DNA of 64,000 bases from Listeria monocytogenes ATCC 19117 (GCF_000307025.1 NC_018584.1:1054001-1118000); one strand, 5' to 3'; shown: positions 48,096 through 56,840, counted from the stretch's first letter. A program made the numbers and translations. Notes: generated by a model not told the origin, from the letters alone.

Positions 48096-48626
48096 ATGGA
48101 TATTAGCCAAATTAAAGCAGAAGTAGTAACACCAGAAACAGGGATACACGTAGGAGATCAAACTGCGCCAGTAAAGGTAATGTCATTCGTTAACTTACGT
48201 TGCCCATTTTGTAGAGAATGGAATGAAAAATCCAAAGACGTTCTAACGGAATATATTCAAGCAGGGAAAATTGAATTAATCATTAAACCATTTGATAAAG
48301 AAAAAGAATCGTTACAACGAGGAAATGTAACGCATCGCTACTTAGATTATTCCAAACCAGAAGAAACCCGTGAAACAATCAATAAAATTTATAGTAAGCA
48401 AGATGAATGGGGTAGCCTAACGCTTCCTGAAGTAGCTACTTATATGGAATCCGAGTTAGGCTTAACAGAGCAAGACAACAAAGCGGCATCAGAAAAAATT
48501 GTTGCTGAGGCAAACGCGGCAAATGTTGTTTTTGTACCAACTGTTATTGTGGGTGAACATATTTTTGATGAGCACATTAGTCCTGAAGAATTACGTTCGT
48601 TACTAGACGGCGAATTAGCTAAATAA
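48096..48626 (+). CDS. Cytoplasmic DsbA-like thioredoxin-fold protein
   Basis: A 176-residue protein with a redox motif CPFC (C36, C39) in VNLRCPFCREWNEK, helical insertion and cis-proline segment FVPTVIVGE. The CPxC dipeptide and insertion place it near DsbA/thioredoxin_4 proteins, but no signal peptide or membrane anchor is present, so it acts in the cytoplasm. Third gene of the run with the LDH-like and UPF0223 genes. AGGAGGA precedes the ATG. Confidence 0.82.
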   Translation: MDISQIKAEVVTPETGIHVGDQTAPVKVMSFVNLRCPFCREWNEKSKDVLTEYIQAGKIELIIKPFDKEKESLQRGNVTHRYLDYSKPEETRETINKIYSKQDEWGSLTLPEVATYMESELGLTEQDNKAASEKIVAEANAANVVFVPTVIVGEHIFDEHISPEELRSLLDGELAK

Positions 48627-48677
48627 AAAAAGCGAATGTATTGGCCTAAAATTTTAGGTAATACATTCGCTTTTTGT
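48626..48677. terminator. Bidirectional terminator
   Basis: AAAAAGCGAATGTATT pairs with AATACATTCGCTTTTT around an inner CCTAAAATTTTAGG palindrome. Confidence 0.93.
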
Positions 48678-48683
48678 TTATTT

Positions 48684-49628
48684 TTAAAAGAATTTCCTCC
48701 GCCAGAATACAATCGCAAGCGCTCCGGCAATCCCGAATGCAAAACCAAGCGTCAGCATCCAAGCCATTGGTGTATTCATAAACGGTAATTTCACGTTCAT
48801 TCCGTAAAAACTAAACACCATCGTTGGAATCGTCAAGATGATGGTAAAAGAAGTAAGGAATTTCATCACGATATTCATATTGTTCGAGATAATTGAAGCA
48901 TAGGCATCCATCATCCCGCTCAAAATATTCGAGTGGACTTCCGCCATTTCAATACCTTGGCGATTTTCAATAATAACATCTTCTAATAAGTCTTGATCTT
49001 CTTCGTACATTTTAACAATATTTTGACGCATCATTTTATCAAGTACGACTTTATTCGATTTAAGGGCGGTTACAAAGTAGACTAAACTTTTTTCAATCCC
49101 CATTAAATCATAAAGTTGTTTATTTTTCATAGATTCATGTAGTTCTTTTTCGATTTCGTCTGTTTGACGGTTCAAGCGTTTTAAGTGACGCAAGAAAGTA
49201 GTGGAAATCATGTATAAGATTTGCAATGCAAACCGCGTTTTCATATGTGTATAAAAGCCTTTAATACGGTTTCTAATAAATGATTGTACAATAGAAGAAT
49301 CAATCGTACAAATTGTAATAAAATAATCCTTTGTAATAATTATCCCCATTGGTATGGTTTCAAATGAAGCGTAATGAATATCATCTTCATCGACTACCGG
49401 AAAGTCACAAACGATTAAAACAGAATCCGAGTCGTCATCGCGTTCAATCCGGGCACTTTCATCTTTATCTAGTGGATCTTCTAAGAACTCTAGTGGAATT
49501 TCGTAGTTATCGGCAATTTTGTTAATTTCTTCGGAAGTTGGCGCAACAATATTAATCCAACAATTGCGTGTCACTTCTTCTAATTCAATTAATTTGCCGT
49601 TTTCATCTGATTTGAAAATTTGATGCAT
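48684..49628 (-). CDS. corA: CorA-family magnesium/metal transporter
   Basis: A 314-residue channel: large cytoplasmic alpha-beta domain, long stalk helix and two C-terminal membrane helices with the signature YGMNV (about 275) between funnel and pore, and a basic tail RRKFF. AAGGAGG precedes the ATG. The transcript starts about 160 nt upstream and includes a small ORF and a hairpin described separately. Confidence 0.95.
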   Translation of the reverse strand: MHQIFKSDENGKLIELEEVTRNCWINIVAPTSEEINKIADNYEIPLEFLEDPLDKDESARIERDDDSDSVLIVCDFPVVDEDDIHYASFETIPMGIIITKDYFITICTIDSSIVQSFIRNRIKGFYTHMKTRFALQILYMISTTFLRHLKRLNRQTDEIEKELHESMKNKQLYDLMGIEKSLVYFVTALKSNKVVLDKMMRQNIVKMYEEDQDLLEDVIIENRQGIEMAEVHSNILSGMMDAYASIISNNMNIVMKFLTSFTIILTIPTMVFSFYGMNVKLPFMNTPMAWMLTLGFAFGIAGALAIVFWRRKFF

Positions 49629-49645
49629 GCTTTTTACCTCCTTTT

Positions 49646-49753
49646 TTAACAGGTAAATTTCACGCGGTTAGAGTTTCGTTCCCGTGAAAAATCACCTGTA
49701 TGAATACTTCGATGTGGACCAGGGTCACTTGCTGTTTGCTGCTCCTTTTTCAC
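49646..49753 (-). CDS. Putative 35-codon leader ORF of corA
   Basis: Found by reading the corA leader: GTG at 49753, stop TAA at 49646, 35 sense codons, with AAGGAG (49768-49763) 9 nt upstream of the start. The peptide begins MKKEQQTASDPGPH and is hydrophilic, with a DPGP stretch. Its stop is only 17 nt before the corA ATG, and its 3' half covers both arms of a hairpin. It resembles in layout the leader peptides of Salmonella corA and mgtA. Coding status is inferred; no homology was tested. Confidence 0.5.
   Translation of the reverse strand: MKKEQQTASDPGPHRSIHTGDFSRERNSNRVKFTC
49650..49698 (-). promoter_or_regulatory. Leader hairpin overlapping the leader ORF and next to the corA ribosome site
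   Basis: CAGGTGATTTTTCACG (49698-49683) pairs with CGTGAAATTTACCTG (49664-49650) with a small internal irregularity. The 3' arm ends 7 nt before the corA AAGGAGG. Confidence 0.65.
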
Positions 49754-49795
49754 GTTCCTCAACTCCTTCAAACCATAGTAATTCACAACTCTACC

Positions 49796-49824
49796 ATTAT
49801 ACCTAGATTATAGTCATTTGTACA
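49796..49824 (-). promoter_or_regulatory. Promoter of corA
   Basis: Minus strand TGTACA (49824-49819), 17-nt spacer, perfect TATAAT (49801-49796). Confidence 0.6.
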
Positions 49825-49828
49825 TCTT

Positions 49829-50443
49829 TTATTGAAGGGAAGCCTTATAGAGCGGAATTAGCTCGTCAAGGACCATTTCTGCCTCTTTAATGAAGTCTTT
49901 CCCTGGGGATAAATGGCTATCATCTGGTAGATAAATTTTCCCAACTAAGAATTCTCCTTTTTTCACATCACGGAATCGTTCAAGCGTGGCCTTTAGTTGT
50001 CCGTCGTGTACCGGATACGTCTTTTCCTCTGTGTGATCTGGAGAAATGGCAAAGTTATCCGGTAAATCAGCCAATAATTTCTTTTCTTTCAAGAAGCGAT
50101 TGGCGATTTTCGCGCTTTCTTCATTTTCATAAATAAAAGCGAGCCAAATGAATAAATAATTATCGAATAGACCCACTTGGAAATGAGGGTGCTTTTTATA
50201 TCCACGTTTATCATGGCAAATGGCCAGCCAAGTGCTTTCGGGTGGGTTAACTGAACGTCTTTGGTGACGAGCAATATGTAAAAACATTTCATCGCCAAGC
50301 TTGGCACTTAAATAAGTAGTCAATTCTTCCCCAACAGCTCTGAATTTTGGTTGGATATCCGTTTGAATTCCGCTCATACGTGCTTCAAGCCCAGGAATTT
50401 GCATTGTTTTAAAATCTTTCTTACTAAATCCTTTAAAAGTCAT
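49829..50443 (-). CDS. UPF0637 / DUF1054 protein (YktB-like)
   Basis: A 204-residue cytoplasmic protein of the YktB family; function not known. It begins MTFKGFSKKDFKTM and includes SVNPPESTWLAICHDKRGYKKHPHFQVG. ATG 50443 has TAGGAGG 8 nt upstream; the longer in-frame ATG at 50530 overlaps the promoter. Neighbour of the yktC/suhB homologue as in Bacillus, here divergent. Confidence 0.85.
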   Translation of the reverse strand: MTFKGFSKKDFKTMQIPGLEARMSGIQTDIQPKFRAVGEELTTYLSAKLGDEMFLHIARHQRRSVNPPESTWLAICHDKRGYKKHPHFQVGLFDNYLFIWLAFIYENEESAKIANRFLKEKKLLADLPDNFAISPDHTEEKTYPVHDGQLKATLERFRDVKKGEFLVGKIYLPDDSHLSPGKDFIKEAEMVLDELIPLYKASLQ

Positions 50444-50534
50444 CTGTTTTCCTCCTAATTTTGCATATAGTTTCATTATACGGAAGTTAAGTTCCAAGTG
50501 AAAGAATCTTGTTCTATTCAGATAATTCATTTTT

Positions 50535-50544
50535 GTGATAAAAT
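50535..50544 (+). promoter_or_regulatory. Extended -10 promoter of suhB
   Basis: TGATAAAAT: TG at 50536-50537 and TAAAAT at 50539-50544, with TTCAGA (50517-50522) as a possible -35. Confidence 0.5.
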
Positions 50545-50573
50545 AAACAAAAAGAGTGCGAAGAGGTGTGTTT

Positions 50574-51347
50574 ATGGACAGCGAAAAAATAGATTATTTA
50601 GCAAGGTTATGGATCATGGAAGCCGCAGCGAAAATTAAACAATCTTTCAAAGAAACACTAGACATTGATGTCAAATCCGGTCGAAATGATTTAGTGACGA
50701 ATATGGATAAAGAAACCGAAGCTTTTTTTGTTCAACAAATTAAAGACCATTTTCCTGACCATCGTTTATTTGGTGAAGAAGGAATGGCGTCAGATGTAAC
50801 AGATTTAGATGGAGTGGTTTGGATTCTTGACCCAATTGACGGGACATTGAATTTTGTTGAACAGCAACGCGATTTTGCGATTTCACTTGCAGTTTATGAA
50901 GATGGAATAGGGCAGCTTGCTTATATTTATGACGTTGCACGCGATGAGCTGTATTTTGGAGAAAAAGGAAAAGGTGCTACAGTAAACGGCAGAACTATCC
51001 CTAAACTTGACCCAGCAATAGACCTAAAAGATACGCTATTAATTGCTAATTTGAGCGTGACAAGAAAATTCCCAACCATGTGGGAGGCGGTAAAAGCTTC
51101 TAGAGGATTACGATTACACGGAGCAGCTTCACTGGAATATATGGATGTTGCTACTGGACGAGCGGGAGCCTATCTTTCTGCTAATTTAGCCCCGTGGGAT
51201 ATAGCTGCTGGAAAAATTATCGTCGAAGAATTAGGCGGGAAAGTGACACGGATTAATGGTGAAAAAATCAATATGTTAGAAAAAGGAAGTTCTATTGTAG
51301 CATCGCCAAAAATCCATCAAACCTTATTAGATAACTACCTGCCTTAA
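50574..51347 (+). CDS. suhB: Inositol monophosphatase family protein (SuhB/YktC)
   Basis: A 257-residue Mg-dependent phosphatase: GEEG, WILDPIDGTLNFV and WDIAAGKIIVEELGG are the three metal-binding motifs. Substrates in this family include inositol monophosphate and other sugar or nucleotide phosphates; the true one here is not known. ATG 50574 follows GAAGAGGTG. Confidence 0.92.
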   Translation: MDSEKIDYLARLWIMEAAAKIKQSFKETLDIDVKSGRNDLVTNMDKETEAFFVQQIKDHFPDHRLFGEEGMASDVTDLDGVVWILDPIDGTLNFVEQQRDFAISLAVYEDGIGQLAYIYDVARDELYFGEKGKGATVNGRTIPKLDPAIDLKDTLLIANLSVTRKFPTMWEAVKASRGLRLHGAASLEYMDVATGRAGAYLSANLAPWDIAAGKIIVEELGGKVTRINGEKINMLEKGSSIVASPKIHQTLLDNYLP

Positions 51348-51393
51348 AGAAAGCGCTCAACATAAAAAAACTTGTTTTCAGAAAATAAAAATC

Positions 51394-51422
51394 GTGCCAA
51401 ATCCGCTCAGCTATGCTATAAT
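51394..51422 (+). promoter_or_regulatory. Promoter of typA
   Basis: GTGCCA (51394-51399), 17-nt spacer, TGC-extended perfect TATAAT (51417-51422). Confidence 0.68.
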
Positions 51423-51455
51423 AGGTAAGTTGATTTAAACGAGACGATAGCGACG

Positions 51456-51487
51456 GAGGAAAATAAATCTATTTTCCTCTTTCTTTT
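51456..51487 (+). promoter_or_regulatory. Terminator-like hairpin in the typA leader
   Basis: GAGGAAAATA pairs perfectly with TATTTTCCTC around AATC, followed by TTTCTTTT. It lies between promoter and start codon, so it may attenuate transcription or act as an mRNA 5' stabiliser. Confidence 0.7.
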
Positions 51488-51538
51488 GGCTAATCTTCAC
51501 GATAAATGTTTGGATTTTTAATTTAGGAGGAAACAAGA

Positions 51539-53377
51539 TTGAATTTAAGAAATGATATTCGTAATGTAGCAATTATTGCCCACGTTGACCATGGTAAAAC
51601 AACTCTAGTAGACCAATTACTACGCCAGTCAGGCACATTCCGCGACAATGAAACAGTTGCAGAACGCGCAATGGACAACAATGATTTAGAAAGAGAACGC
51701 GGTATTACAATTTTAGCGAAAAATACAGCGATTAAGTATGAAGATACACGTGTAAACATCATGGATACACCTGGACACGCCGATTTCGGTGGAGAAGTAG
51801 AACGTATCATGAAAATGGTAGATGGTGTTCTTTTAGTAGTGGACGCGTATGAAGGTACTATGCCTCAAACACGTTTTGTACTAAAAAAAGCACTAGAACA
51901 AAACTTAACACCGATCGTTGTAGTAAACAAAATTGACCGTGATTTTGCTCGCCCAGAAGAAGTTGTTGATGAAGTATTAGAATTATTCATCGAATTAGGT
52001 GCGAACGACGATCAATTAGAATTCCCAGTTGTTTATGCTTCTGCAATCAACGGAACTTCAAGCTATGATTCTGATCCAGCAGAACAAAAAGAAACAATGA
52101 AACCACTTTTAGACACAATTATCGAACATATCCCGGCTCCAGTTGATAATAGCGACGAACCATTACAATTCCAAGTATCATTACTTGATTATAATGACTA
52201 TGTTGGTCGTATCGGTATTGGCCGCGTATTCCGTGGAACAATGCACGTGGGACAAACAGTTGCTTTAATTAAACTTGATGGCACAGTAAAACAATTCCGT
52301 GTAACGAAAATGTTCGGTTTCTTCGGACTAAAACGTGACGAAATTAAAGAAGCAAAAGCGGGTGACTTAGTAGCACTTGCGGGAATGGAAGACATTTTCG
52401 TTGGTGAAACAGTAACACCTTTCGATCACCAAGAAGCACTTCCACTTTTACGTATTGATGAGCCAACATTGCAAATGACTTTTGTTACAAATAACAGTCC
52501 TTTCGCAGGCCGTGAAGGTAAACACGTAACAAGCCGTAAAATTGAAGAACGCTTACTTGCAGAACTTCAAACGGATGTATCTTTACGCGTTGAACCAACA
52601 GCTTCTCCAGACGCTTGGGTAGTTTCTGGTCGTGGTGAGCTTCATTTATCCATTCTGATCGAAACAATGCGTCGCGAAGGTTATGAATTACAAGTTTCTA
52701 AACCAGAAGTAATCATCCGTGAAATTGATGGCGTGAAATGTGAACCAGTAGAAGATGTTCAAATTGATACTCCAGAAGAATTCATGGGTTCTGTTATTGA
52801 ATCTATTAGCCAACGTAAAGGCGAAATGAAAAACATGATTAACGACGGTAACGGCCAAGTTCGTTTACAATTCATGGTTCCAGCTCGTGGCTTAATCGGT
52901 TATACAACTGATTTCCTTTCAATGACTCGTGGTTATGGTATTATCAACCACACATTCGATAGCTACCAACCAATCCAAAAAGGACGCGTTGGCGGACGTA
53001 GTCGTGGTGTTCTTGTATCCATGGAAACAGGTAAATCTACTACTTACGGAACAATGCAAGTAGAAGACCGTGGTACTATTTTTATAGAACCTGGTACGGA
53101 TATTTACGAAGGTATGATCGTTGGGGAAAACAATCGTGAAGGCGATATCGCTGTAAACATTGTGAAAGCAAAACAAATGACTAACATTCGTTCTGCTAAC
53201 AAAGACCAAACAAACGTAATCAAAAAACCTCGTCATTTATCACTAGAAGAATCATTAGAATTCCTAAACGAAGATGAATACTGTGAAGTAACACCAGAAT
53301 CCATCCGTTTACGTAAAAAAATCCTAAACAAAAACGAACGTGAAAAAGCAGCAAAACGTTCAAAAACTGCTGAATAA
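51539..53377 (+). CDS. typA: Ribosome-associated GTPase TypA/BipA
   Basis: A 612-residue translational GTPase: G1 AHVDHGKTT (14-22), G2 ERGITI, G3 DTPGHADF, G4 NKID, followed by EF-G-like domains and the TypA-specific C-terminal domain. It aids ribosome assembly and growth in stress, notably cold. TTG start behind a strong AGGAGG. The leader is about 110 nt and contains a terminator-like hairpin. Confidence 0.96.
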   Translation: MNLRNDIRNVAIIAHVDHGKTTLVDQLLRQSGTFRDNETVAERAMDNNDLERERGITILAKNTAIKYEDTRVNIMDTPGHADFGGEVERIMKMVDGVLLVVDAYEGTMPQTRFVLKKALEQNLTPIVVVNKIDRDFARPEEVVDEVLELFIELGANDDQLEFPVVYASAINGTSSYDSDPAEQKETMKPLLDTIIEHIPAPVDNSDEPLQFQVSLLDYNDYVGRIGIGRVFRGTMHVGQTVALIKLDGTVKQFRVTKMFGFFGLKRDEIKEAKAGDLVALAGMEDIFVGETVTPFDHQEALPLLRIDEPTLQMTFVTNNSPFAGREGKHVTSRKIEERLLAELQTDVSLRVEPTASPDAWVVSGRGELHLSILIETMRREGYELQVSKPEVIIREIDGVKCEPVEDVQIDTPEEFMGSVIESISQRKGEMKNMINDGNGQVRLQFMVPARGLIGYTTDFLSMTRGYGIINHTFDSYQPIQKGRVGGRSRGVLVSMETGKSTTYGTMQVEDRGTIFIEPGTDIYEGMIVGENNREGDIAVNIVKAKQMTNIRSANKDQTNVIKKPRHLSLEESLEFLNEDEYCEVTPESIRLRKKILNKNEREKAAKRSKTAE

Positions 53378-53393
53378 TATATATTTGAATCGG

Positions 53394-53446
53394 CCAAATG
53401 GTTTTTAAGTGGTAGGAATATCCTTTAAAAACTATTTGGTTTTTTT
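53394..53446 (+). terminator. Terminator after typA
   Basis: CCAAATGGTTTTTAA pairs with TTAAAAACTATTTGG, then seven T. Confidence 0.88.
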
Positions 53447-53448
53447 AT

Positions 53449-53473
53449 GCTTTAATTTGCTGGAAAAGGGAAT
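53449..53473 (+). promoter_or_regulatory. Candidate sigma-B promoter
   Basis: GCTT (53449-53452), 15-nt spacer, GGGAAT (53468-53473), close to GTTT-N13-15-GGGWAT; upstream of the surface protein gene. Confidence 0.42.
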
Positions 53474-53496
53474 AAAATAATGTGTTTGTAACACTA

Positions 53497-53525
53497 TTGT
53501 AATATGAAAAGCTATTTGGTATATT
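53497..53525 (+). promoter_or_regulatory. Sigma-A promoter of the surface protein gene
   Basis: TTGTAA (53497-53502), 17-nt spacer ending TGG, TATATT (53520-53525). Confidence 0.65.
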
Positions 53526-53551
53526 AGAAGTAAGTAGAAAAGGTGGTTAGT

Positions 53552-54430
53552 ATGATGAAAAAACGTATAATTATTCTTGCAGTATTAGTGGTACTTCTTA
53601 TCGGAGGAGTTGTAATCGGTGTTTATGCAAGCGGAAACTCTGCAAAAGACAACAATGAAAGCAAAACAACAGCTAAAAAAGCCACATCTACACCTAAGAA
53701 AGCAATTGACACAGAGAAAAAAGAAACAACAACCAAAGAAGCGACAACAAAAGATTCCGTAACGGATGATAAAGGTGTAGTCACAAAAGGAAGCTCAGAT
53801 GTAGAGAAAAACGCACCGGCCAAAAATAATAGTAGTGCAACAGATAAAAGCAATAGTCCAACTACACCGGCTTTTTCGTTATCTAGTACAGGCTTCAAAA
53901 CTTCCAATGTATCTTCTGTTCTTGGTGGAACTGTAACAACAACGTATTTGTCGAGTGCCCCATCATTCGAAAAAATCTTTGAAAATTTAACGATTGAAGT
54001 GAATCAATATAAAGTAGAGCATGTTGTTGGTGCGAATAAAGCAGTTAGTGCAAGTAATCCAGAAAGCTATTTAGCAAATAAAAACGGCTATGTAATCACT
54101 TTAGACATTTCCATTAAAAATACTTCTGCAAAAGATAAAATGTACAAAGCAGACCAAATTACACTTATAGGAGCAAATGAATTTGTAGGAGGAAGCTTAG
54201 ATAATTTTGTTCCTTCTAATTTTCATCTTATAGGAAGTAAAGCAGATCCAAATATTTTCACCGCTGGAAAAACAGCTCGTGGGCTTCTTACATTTACAAT
54301 GACAGAAGCTGTGTACAATGATTTAGCAGCTGACTCAAAAATAGGTGTTCCAAATCCTGATAAATTTGATGCAAGTGTTTCTGAAGCTAATGCAGGCGAT
54401 GATGTAGTTGCCTCATTCCCAGTAAAATAA
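53552..54430 (+). CDS. Membrane-anchored extracellular protein (DUF5068-like)
   Basis: A 292-residue protein: basic start, one hydrophobic segment (about 4-25) without lipobox, a low-complexity Lys/Thr/Ser linker (about 30-105), and a C-terminal beta-rich domain (about 125-292) containing VITLDISIKNTSAKDKMY, typical of telokin-like DUF4352/DUF5068 domains. It probably sits outside, anchored by the first helix. ATG 53552 or 53555 fits AAAGGTGG. Function unknown. Confidence 0.72.
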   Translation: MMKKRIIILAVLVVLLIGGVVIGVYASGNSAKDNNESKTTAKKATSTPKKAIDTEKKETTTKEATTKDSVTDDKGVVTKGSSDVEKNAPAKNNSSATDKSNSPTTPAFSLSSTGFKTSNVSSVLGGTVTTTYLSSAPSFEKIFENLTIEVNQYKVEHVVGANKAVSASNPESYLANKNGYVITLDISIKNTSAKDKMYKADQITLIGANEFVGGSLDNFVPSNFHLIGSKADPNIFTAGKTARGLLTFTMTEAVYNDLAADSKIGVPNPDKFDASVSEANAGDDVVASFPVK

Positions 54431-54460
54431 AAAAATCCGCCCGATAAAGGGCGGATTTTC
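54431..54460. terminator. Bidirectional terminator
   Basis: AAAATCCGCCC pairs with GGGCGGATTTT, loop 6 nt. Confidence 0.93.
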
Positions 54461-54461
54461 T

Positions 54462-54692
54462 CTATTTTCCAGCACTTTCTATTAAATTCTTTAACTCACT
54501 ATTCGACATTACTACTGGTTTATGAAAATTGAAATGACCAGAATTAACGCGACTGATAGTGTTAATAGCTACTCGATGTTCACATTCAGGACATAGATAC
54601 ATTCTAATAGGTTTATTACGTAATTGTTTTGTTTTAAATTCGCGATTGTCTAGCTCATCTACACGCTCGCACAAGATACATTTTGCGTTCAA
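54462..54692 (-). CDS. ylaI: YlaI-like zinc-ribbon protein (DUF2197)
   Basis: A 76-residue protein with two CxxC knuckles (C5/C8 in KCILCE, C34/C37 in LCPECE) forming a zinc ribbon. TTG start behind GAGGTG. Function unknown; B. subtilis ylaI lies in the same neighbourhood as ylaN and ftsW. Confidence 0.85.
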   Translation of the reverse strand: MNAKCILCERVDELDNREFKTKQLRNKPIRMYLCPECEHRVAINTISRVNSGHFNFHKPVVMSNSELKNLIESAGK

Positions 54693-54781
54693 TTTGTCTT
54701 CACCTCACACAAGTATTATAGCATGATTATCGAAAAAGGCGAGTAAAAGTGAATTTTTCAAAAATTTTAATTAGATCGTGC

Positions 54782-54809
54782 TTGCGTGGTAAATAAATTA
54801 TGCTATACT
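54782..54809 (+). promoter_or_regulatory. Promoter of ylaN
   Basis: TTGCGT (54782-54787), 16-nt spacer ending TGC, TATACT (54804-54809). Confidence 0.72.
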
Positions 54810-54897
54810 AGTACTATCTAGTATTAACTTTTACTTAAGGTTTTTCCTTGAGATGAAAATAAAGCGCTACTTTTGGCGTATGATAGGGGGTTCTGTG

Positions 54898-55179
54898 ATG
54901 GCAAATAAAAAGATAGATCACAGAGAAGAGGCAGTGGAGCTTTTAAAGCAAGACGCAAAACGAATCTTACAGTTGATTAAAGTTCAAATGGATAATCTAA
55001 CATTACCGCAATGTCCAGCATATGAGGAAGTTCTTGATACACAAATGTATGGTTTATCACGTGAAATTAACTTTGCAACCCGCCTAGGACTAATTGAACC
55101 AGAAGAAGGCAAGAAACTAATGTCTACACTGGAAAAAGAATTGTCCACTTTACATGAACTGTCCATGAGTAAAAAATAA
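54898..55179 (+). CDS. ylaN: YlaN, Fur-interacting protein
   Basis: A 93-residue helical protein matching YlaN of Bacillus and Staphylococcus, which is needed at low iron and has been shown to bind Fur and relieve its repression. ATG 54898 gives the family length and has AGGGGG 7 nt upstream; the ATG at 54853 lacks a site. Terminator follows, so it is monocistronic. Confidence 0.88.
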   Translation: MANKKIDHREEAVELLKQDAKRILQLIKVQMDNLTLPQCPAYEEVLDTQMYGLSREINFATRLGLIEPEEGKKLMSTLEKELSTLHELSMSKK

Positions 55180-55190
55180 TGAATCAATTG

Positions 55191-55224
55191 AAAAGATGTC
55201 TGATTTTTTCTGACATCTTTTTTT
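55191..55224 (+). terminator. Terminator after ylaN
   Basis: AGATGTC pairs with GACATCT, loop 11 nt, followed by six T. Confidence 0.8.
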
Positions 55225-55299
55225 GTTTGCCAGCGAAAGATTAAAAAATGAGCCAAAAGAAGGAGGCGATTCTTCTTTTCATTTGGAGGTCTTTTCCTT

Positions 55300-55305
55300 T
55301 ATAAT
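55300..55305 (+). promoter_or_regulatory. -10 box of ftsW
   Basis: Perfect TATAAT; no good -35. Confidence 0.45.
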
Positions 55306-55354
55306 AGGAAGAATAGAAAACAAGATGGGATAGTAACTTCTCAGGGATTGGACG

Positions 55355-56563
55355 ATGCCGATGTTTAAACGAATTTTAAAATCTTATGATTATGCATTTA
55401 TAGCGGTATTTATCGTGCTATGTTTATTTGGGCTTATTATGATCTATAGTGCCAGCTGGTCTTTAGCAATTGGTAAAGGCTTACCGGCAGATTATTTTTA
55501 TGCTCGTCAAGTAAAGAACTTTATAATTAGTTTTATTTTCTTTATTCTTTTTGCTCTTTTGCCATTTAAATTTTATCAAAATAATAAAGTGTTAATGTTA
55601 ATTGTATTTGGATCCATCGGTGTCTTATTACTGATTTTCTTAGTGGGTAAAACGGTAAATAATGCGAACAGTTGGCTTGTTTTAGGGCCACGTTCTCTTC
55701 AACCAGGAGAATTTGCTAAATTAGCCGTAATTATTTACATGTCTGCCATCTATGCGAAGAAACAAAGTTACATTGATGATTTTAACCGTGGTGTTTTACC
55801 GCCCATATTCTTTTTAGCATTTGTATGTTTCTTGATTGCCATTCAGCCAGATACTGGGACAGCTTTTATTATTTTCTTAGTTGGTTGTTGTATTATTATC
55901 ACTTCTGGAATGCGACTTCGAACGATTATGAAATTAATTGGGATTGGTATGGGTATTATTATTGGACTCACGCTCATCTTATTCGCACTACCGGATAGTG
56001 TGAGGAATGAAATTGTTTCTCCAACGAAAGTAGCTCGTATTACGACTTTTATGAACCCTTTTGAGTATGCGGATAAAGAAGGGCACCAGTTAATTAATTC
56101 CTTCTATGCGATTGGCTCAGGTGGTGTTTCTGGACAAGGGCTTGGCGAAAGCGTTCAAAAACTTGGTTACTTGCCGGAAGCACACACCGATTTTATTATT
56201 GCCGTTGTTGCAGAAGAATTAGGTGTGTTCGGTGTGATGTTTATTATTTTGGCACTGTTCTTCATTATCTTTAAAACTATCACGACCGGACTCAGGGCGA
56301 AGGATCCATTTGCCTCCTTAATGTGCTACGGGATTGCTAGTCTGATTGCGATTCAAGCATTTATTAATCTTGGTGGAGCTAGTGGTTTGATTCCGCTTAC
56401 TGGTGTAACGCTGCCATTTATTAGTTATGGTGGATCTTCCTTAATGGTGCTCTCGATGATGCTTGGTATCGTAGCGAATATTTCAATGTTCACTAAATAC
56501 CAACGTGTTTATAAAGCAGATGGTTCCACGAGAGAGTTACCAAAGAAACAAAAAAGACGTTAA
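55355..56563 (+). CDS. ftsW: FtsW, SEDS peptidoglycan glycosyltransferase of the divisome
   Basis: A 402-residue SEDS protein with ten membrane helices. Conserved segments: WLVLGPRSLQPGEFAKLA, PDTGTAFIIFLVG, YLPEAHTDFIIAVVAEELG and PFISYGGSS near the C-terminus. It polymerises lipid II with a class B penicillin-binding protein at the septum. The neighbourhood ylaN-ftsW-pycA is that of B. subtilis, favouring FtsW over RodA. The ribosome site is poor (AGGGATTGG), so initiation at 55355 or 55361 is uncertain. Confidence 0.92.
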   Translation: MPMFKRILKSYDYAFIAVFIVLCLFGLIMIYSASWSLAIGKGLPADYFYARQVKNFIISFIFFILFALLPFKFYQNNKVLMLIVFGSIGVLLLIFLVGKTVNNANSWLVLGPRSLQPGEFAKLAVIIYMSAIYAKKQSYIDDFNRGVLPPIFFLAFVCFLIAIQPDTGTAFIIFLVGCCIIITSGMRLRTIMKLIGIGMGIIIGLTLILFALPDSVRNEIVSPTKVARITTFMNPFEYADKEGHQLINSFYAIGSGGVSGQGLGESVQKLGYLPEAHTDFIIAVVAEELGVFGVMFIILALFFIIFKTITTGLRAKDPFASLMCYGIASLIAIQAFINLGGASGLIPLTGVTLPFISYGGSSLMVLSMMLGIVANISMFTKYQRVYKADGSTRELPKKQKRR

Positions 56564-56570
56564 ATTATGA

Positions 56571-56604
56571 AGAAAAAGCTAATTAATTAGCTTTTTCTTT
56601 TTTT
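56571..56604 (+). terminator. Terminator after ftsW
   Basis: AAGAAAAAGCTAAT pairs with ATTAGCTTTTTCTT across a palindromic centre, then more T. Confidence 0.85.
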
Positions 56605-56685
56605 GCTTTACCGCATGTTTTTGGCGTTTTATAGCCAGTTTATTCGTGTTTTCGATATTGTTTTAAATATTTAGAAAGAAAATAA

Positions 56686-56715
56686 TTTACATCTGATGGT
56701 ATTTAATACTATAAT
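56686..56715 (+). promoter_or_regulatory. Promoter of pycA
   Basis: TTTACA (56686-56691), 18-nt spacer, perfect TATAAT (56710-56715); leader about 120 nt. Confidence 0.72.
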
Positions 56716-56840
56716 TGAAGTTATATACCGTTTTACAGCCTAAAAAAAGGGGATTATCATATAAGTGTACATAATCATTTCAACCGTTGGAGGCTATGTA
56801 TAAAGTATAGAACAGATCAGTGTTGGTTAGGAGGAAAAAA

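Noticed and set aside
49629-49800. Mg2+ riboswitch (M-box) in the corA leader
   Set aside because: None of the conserved M-box segments is visible and the leader is short; the leader ORF with hairpin explains the structure better.
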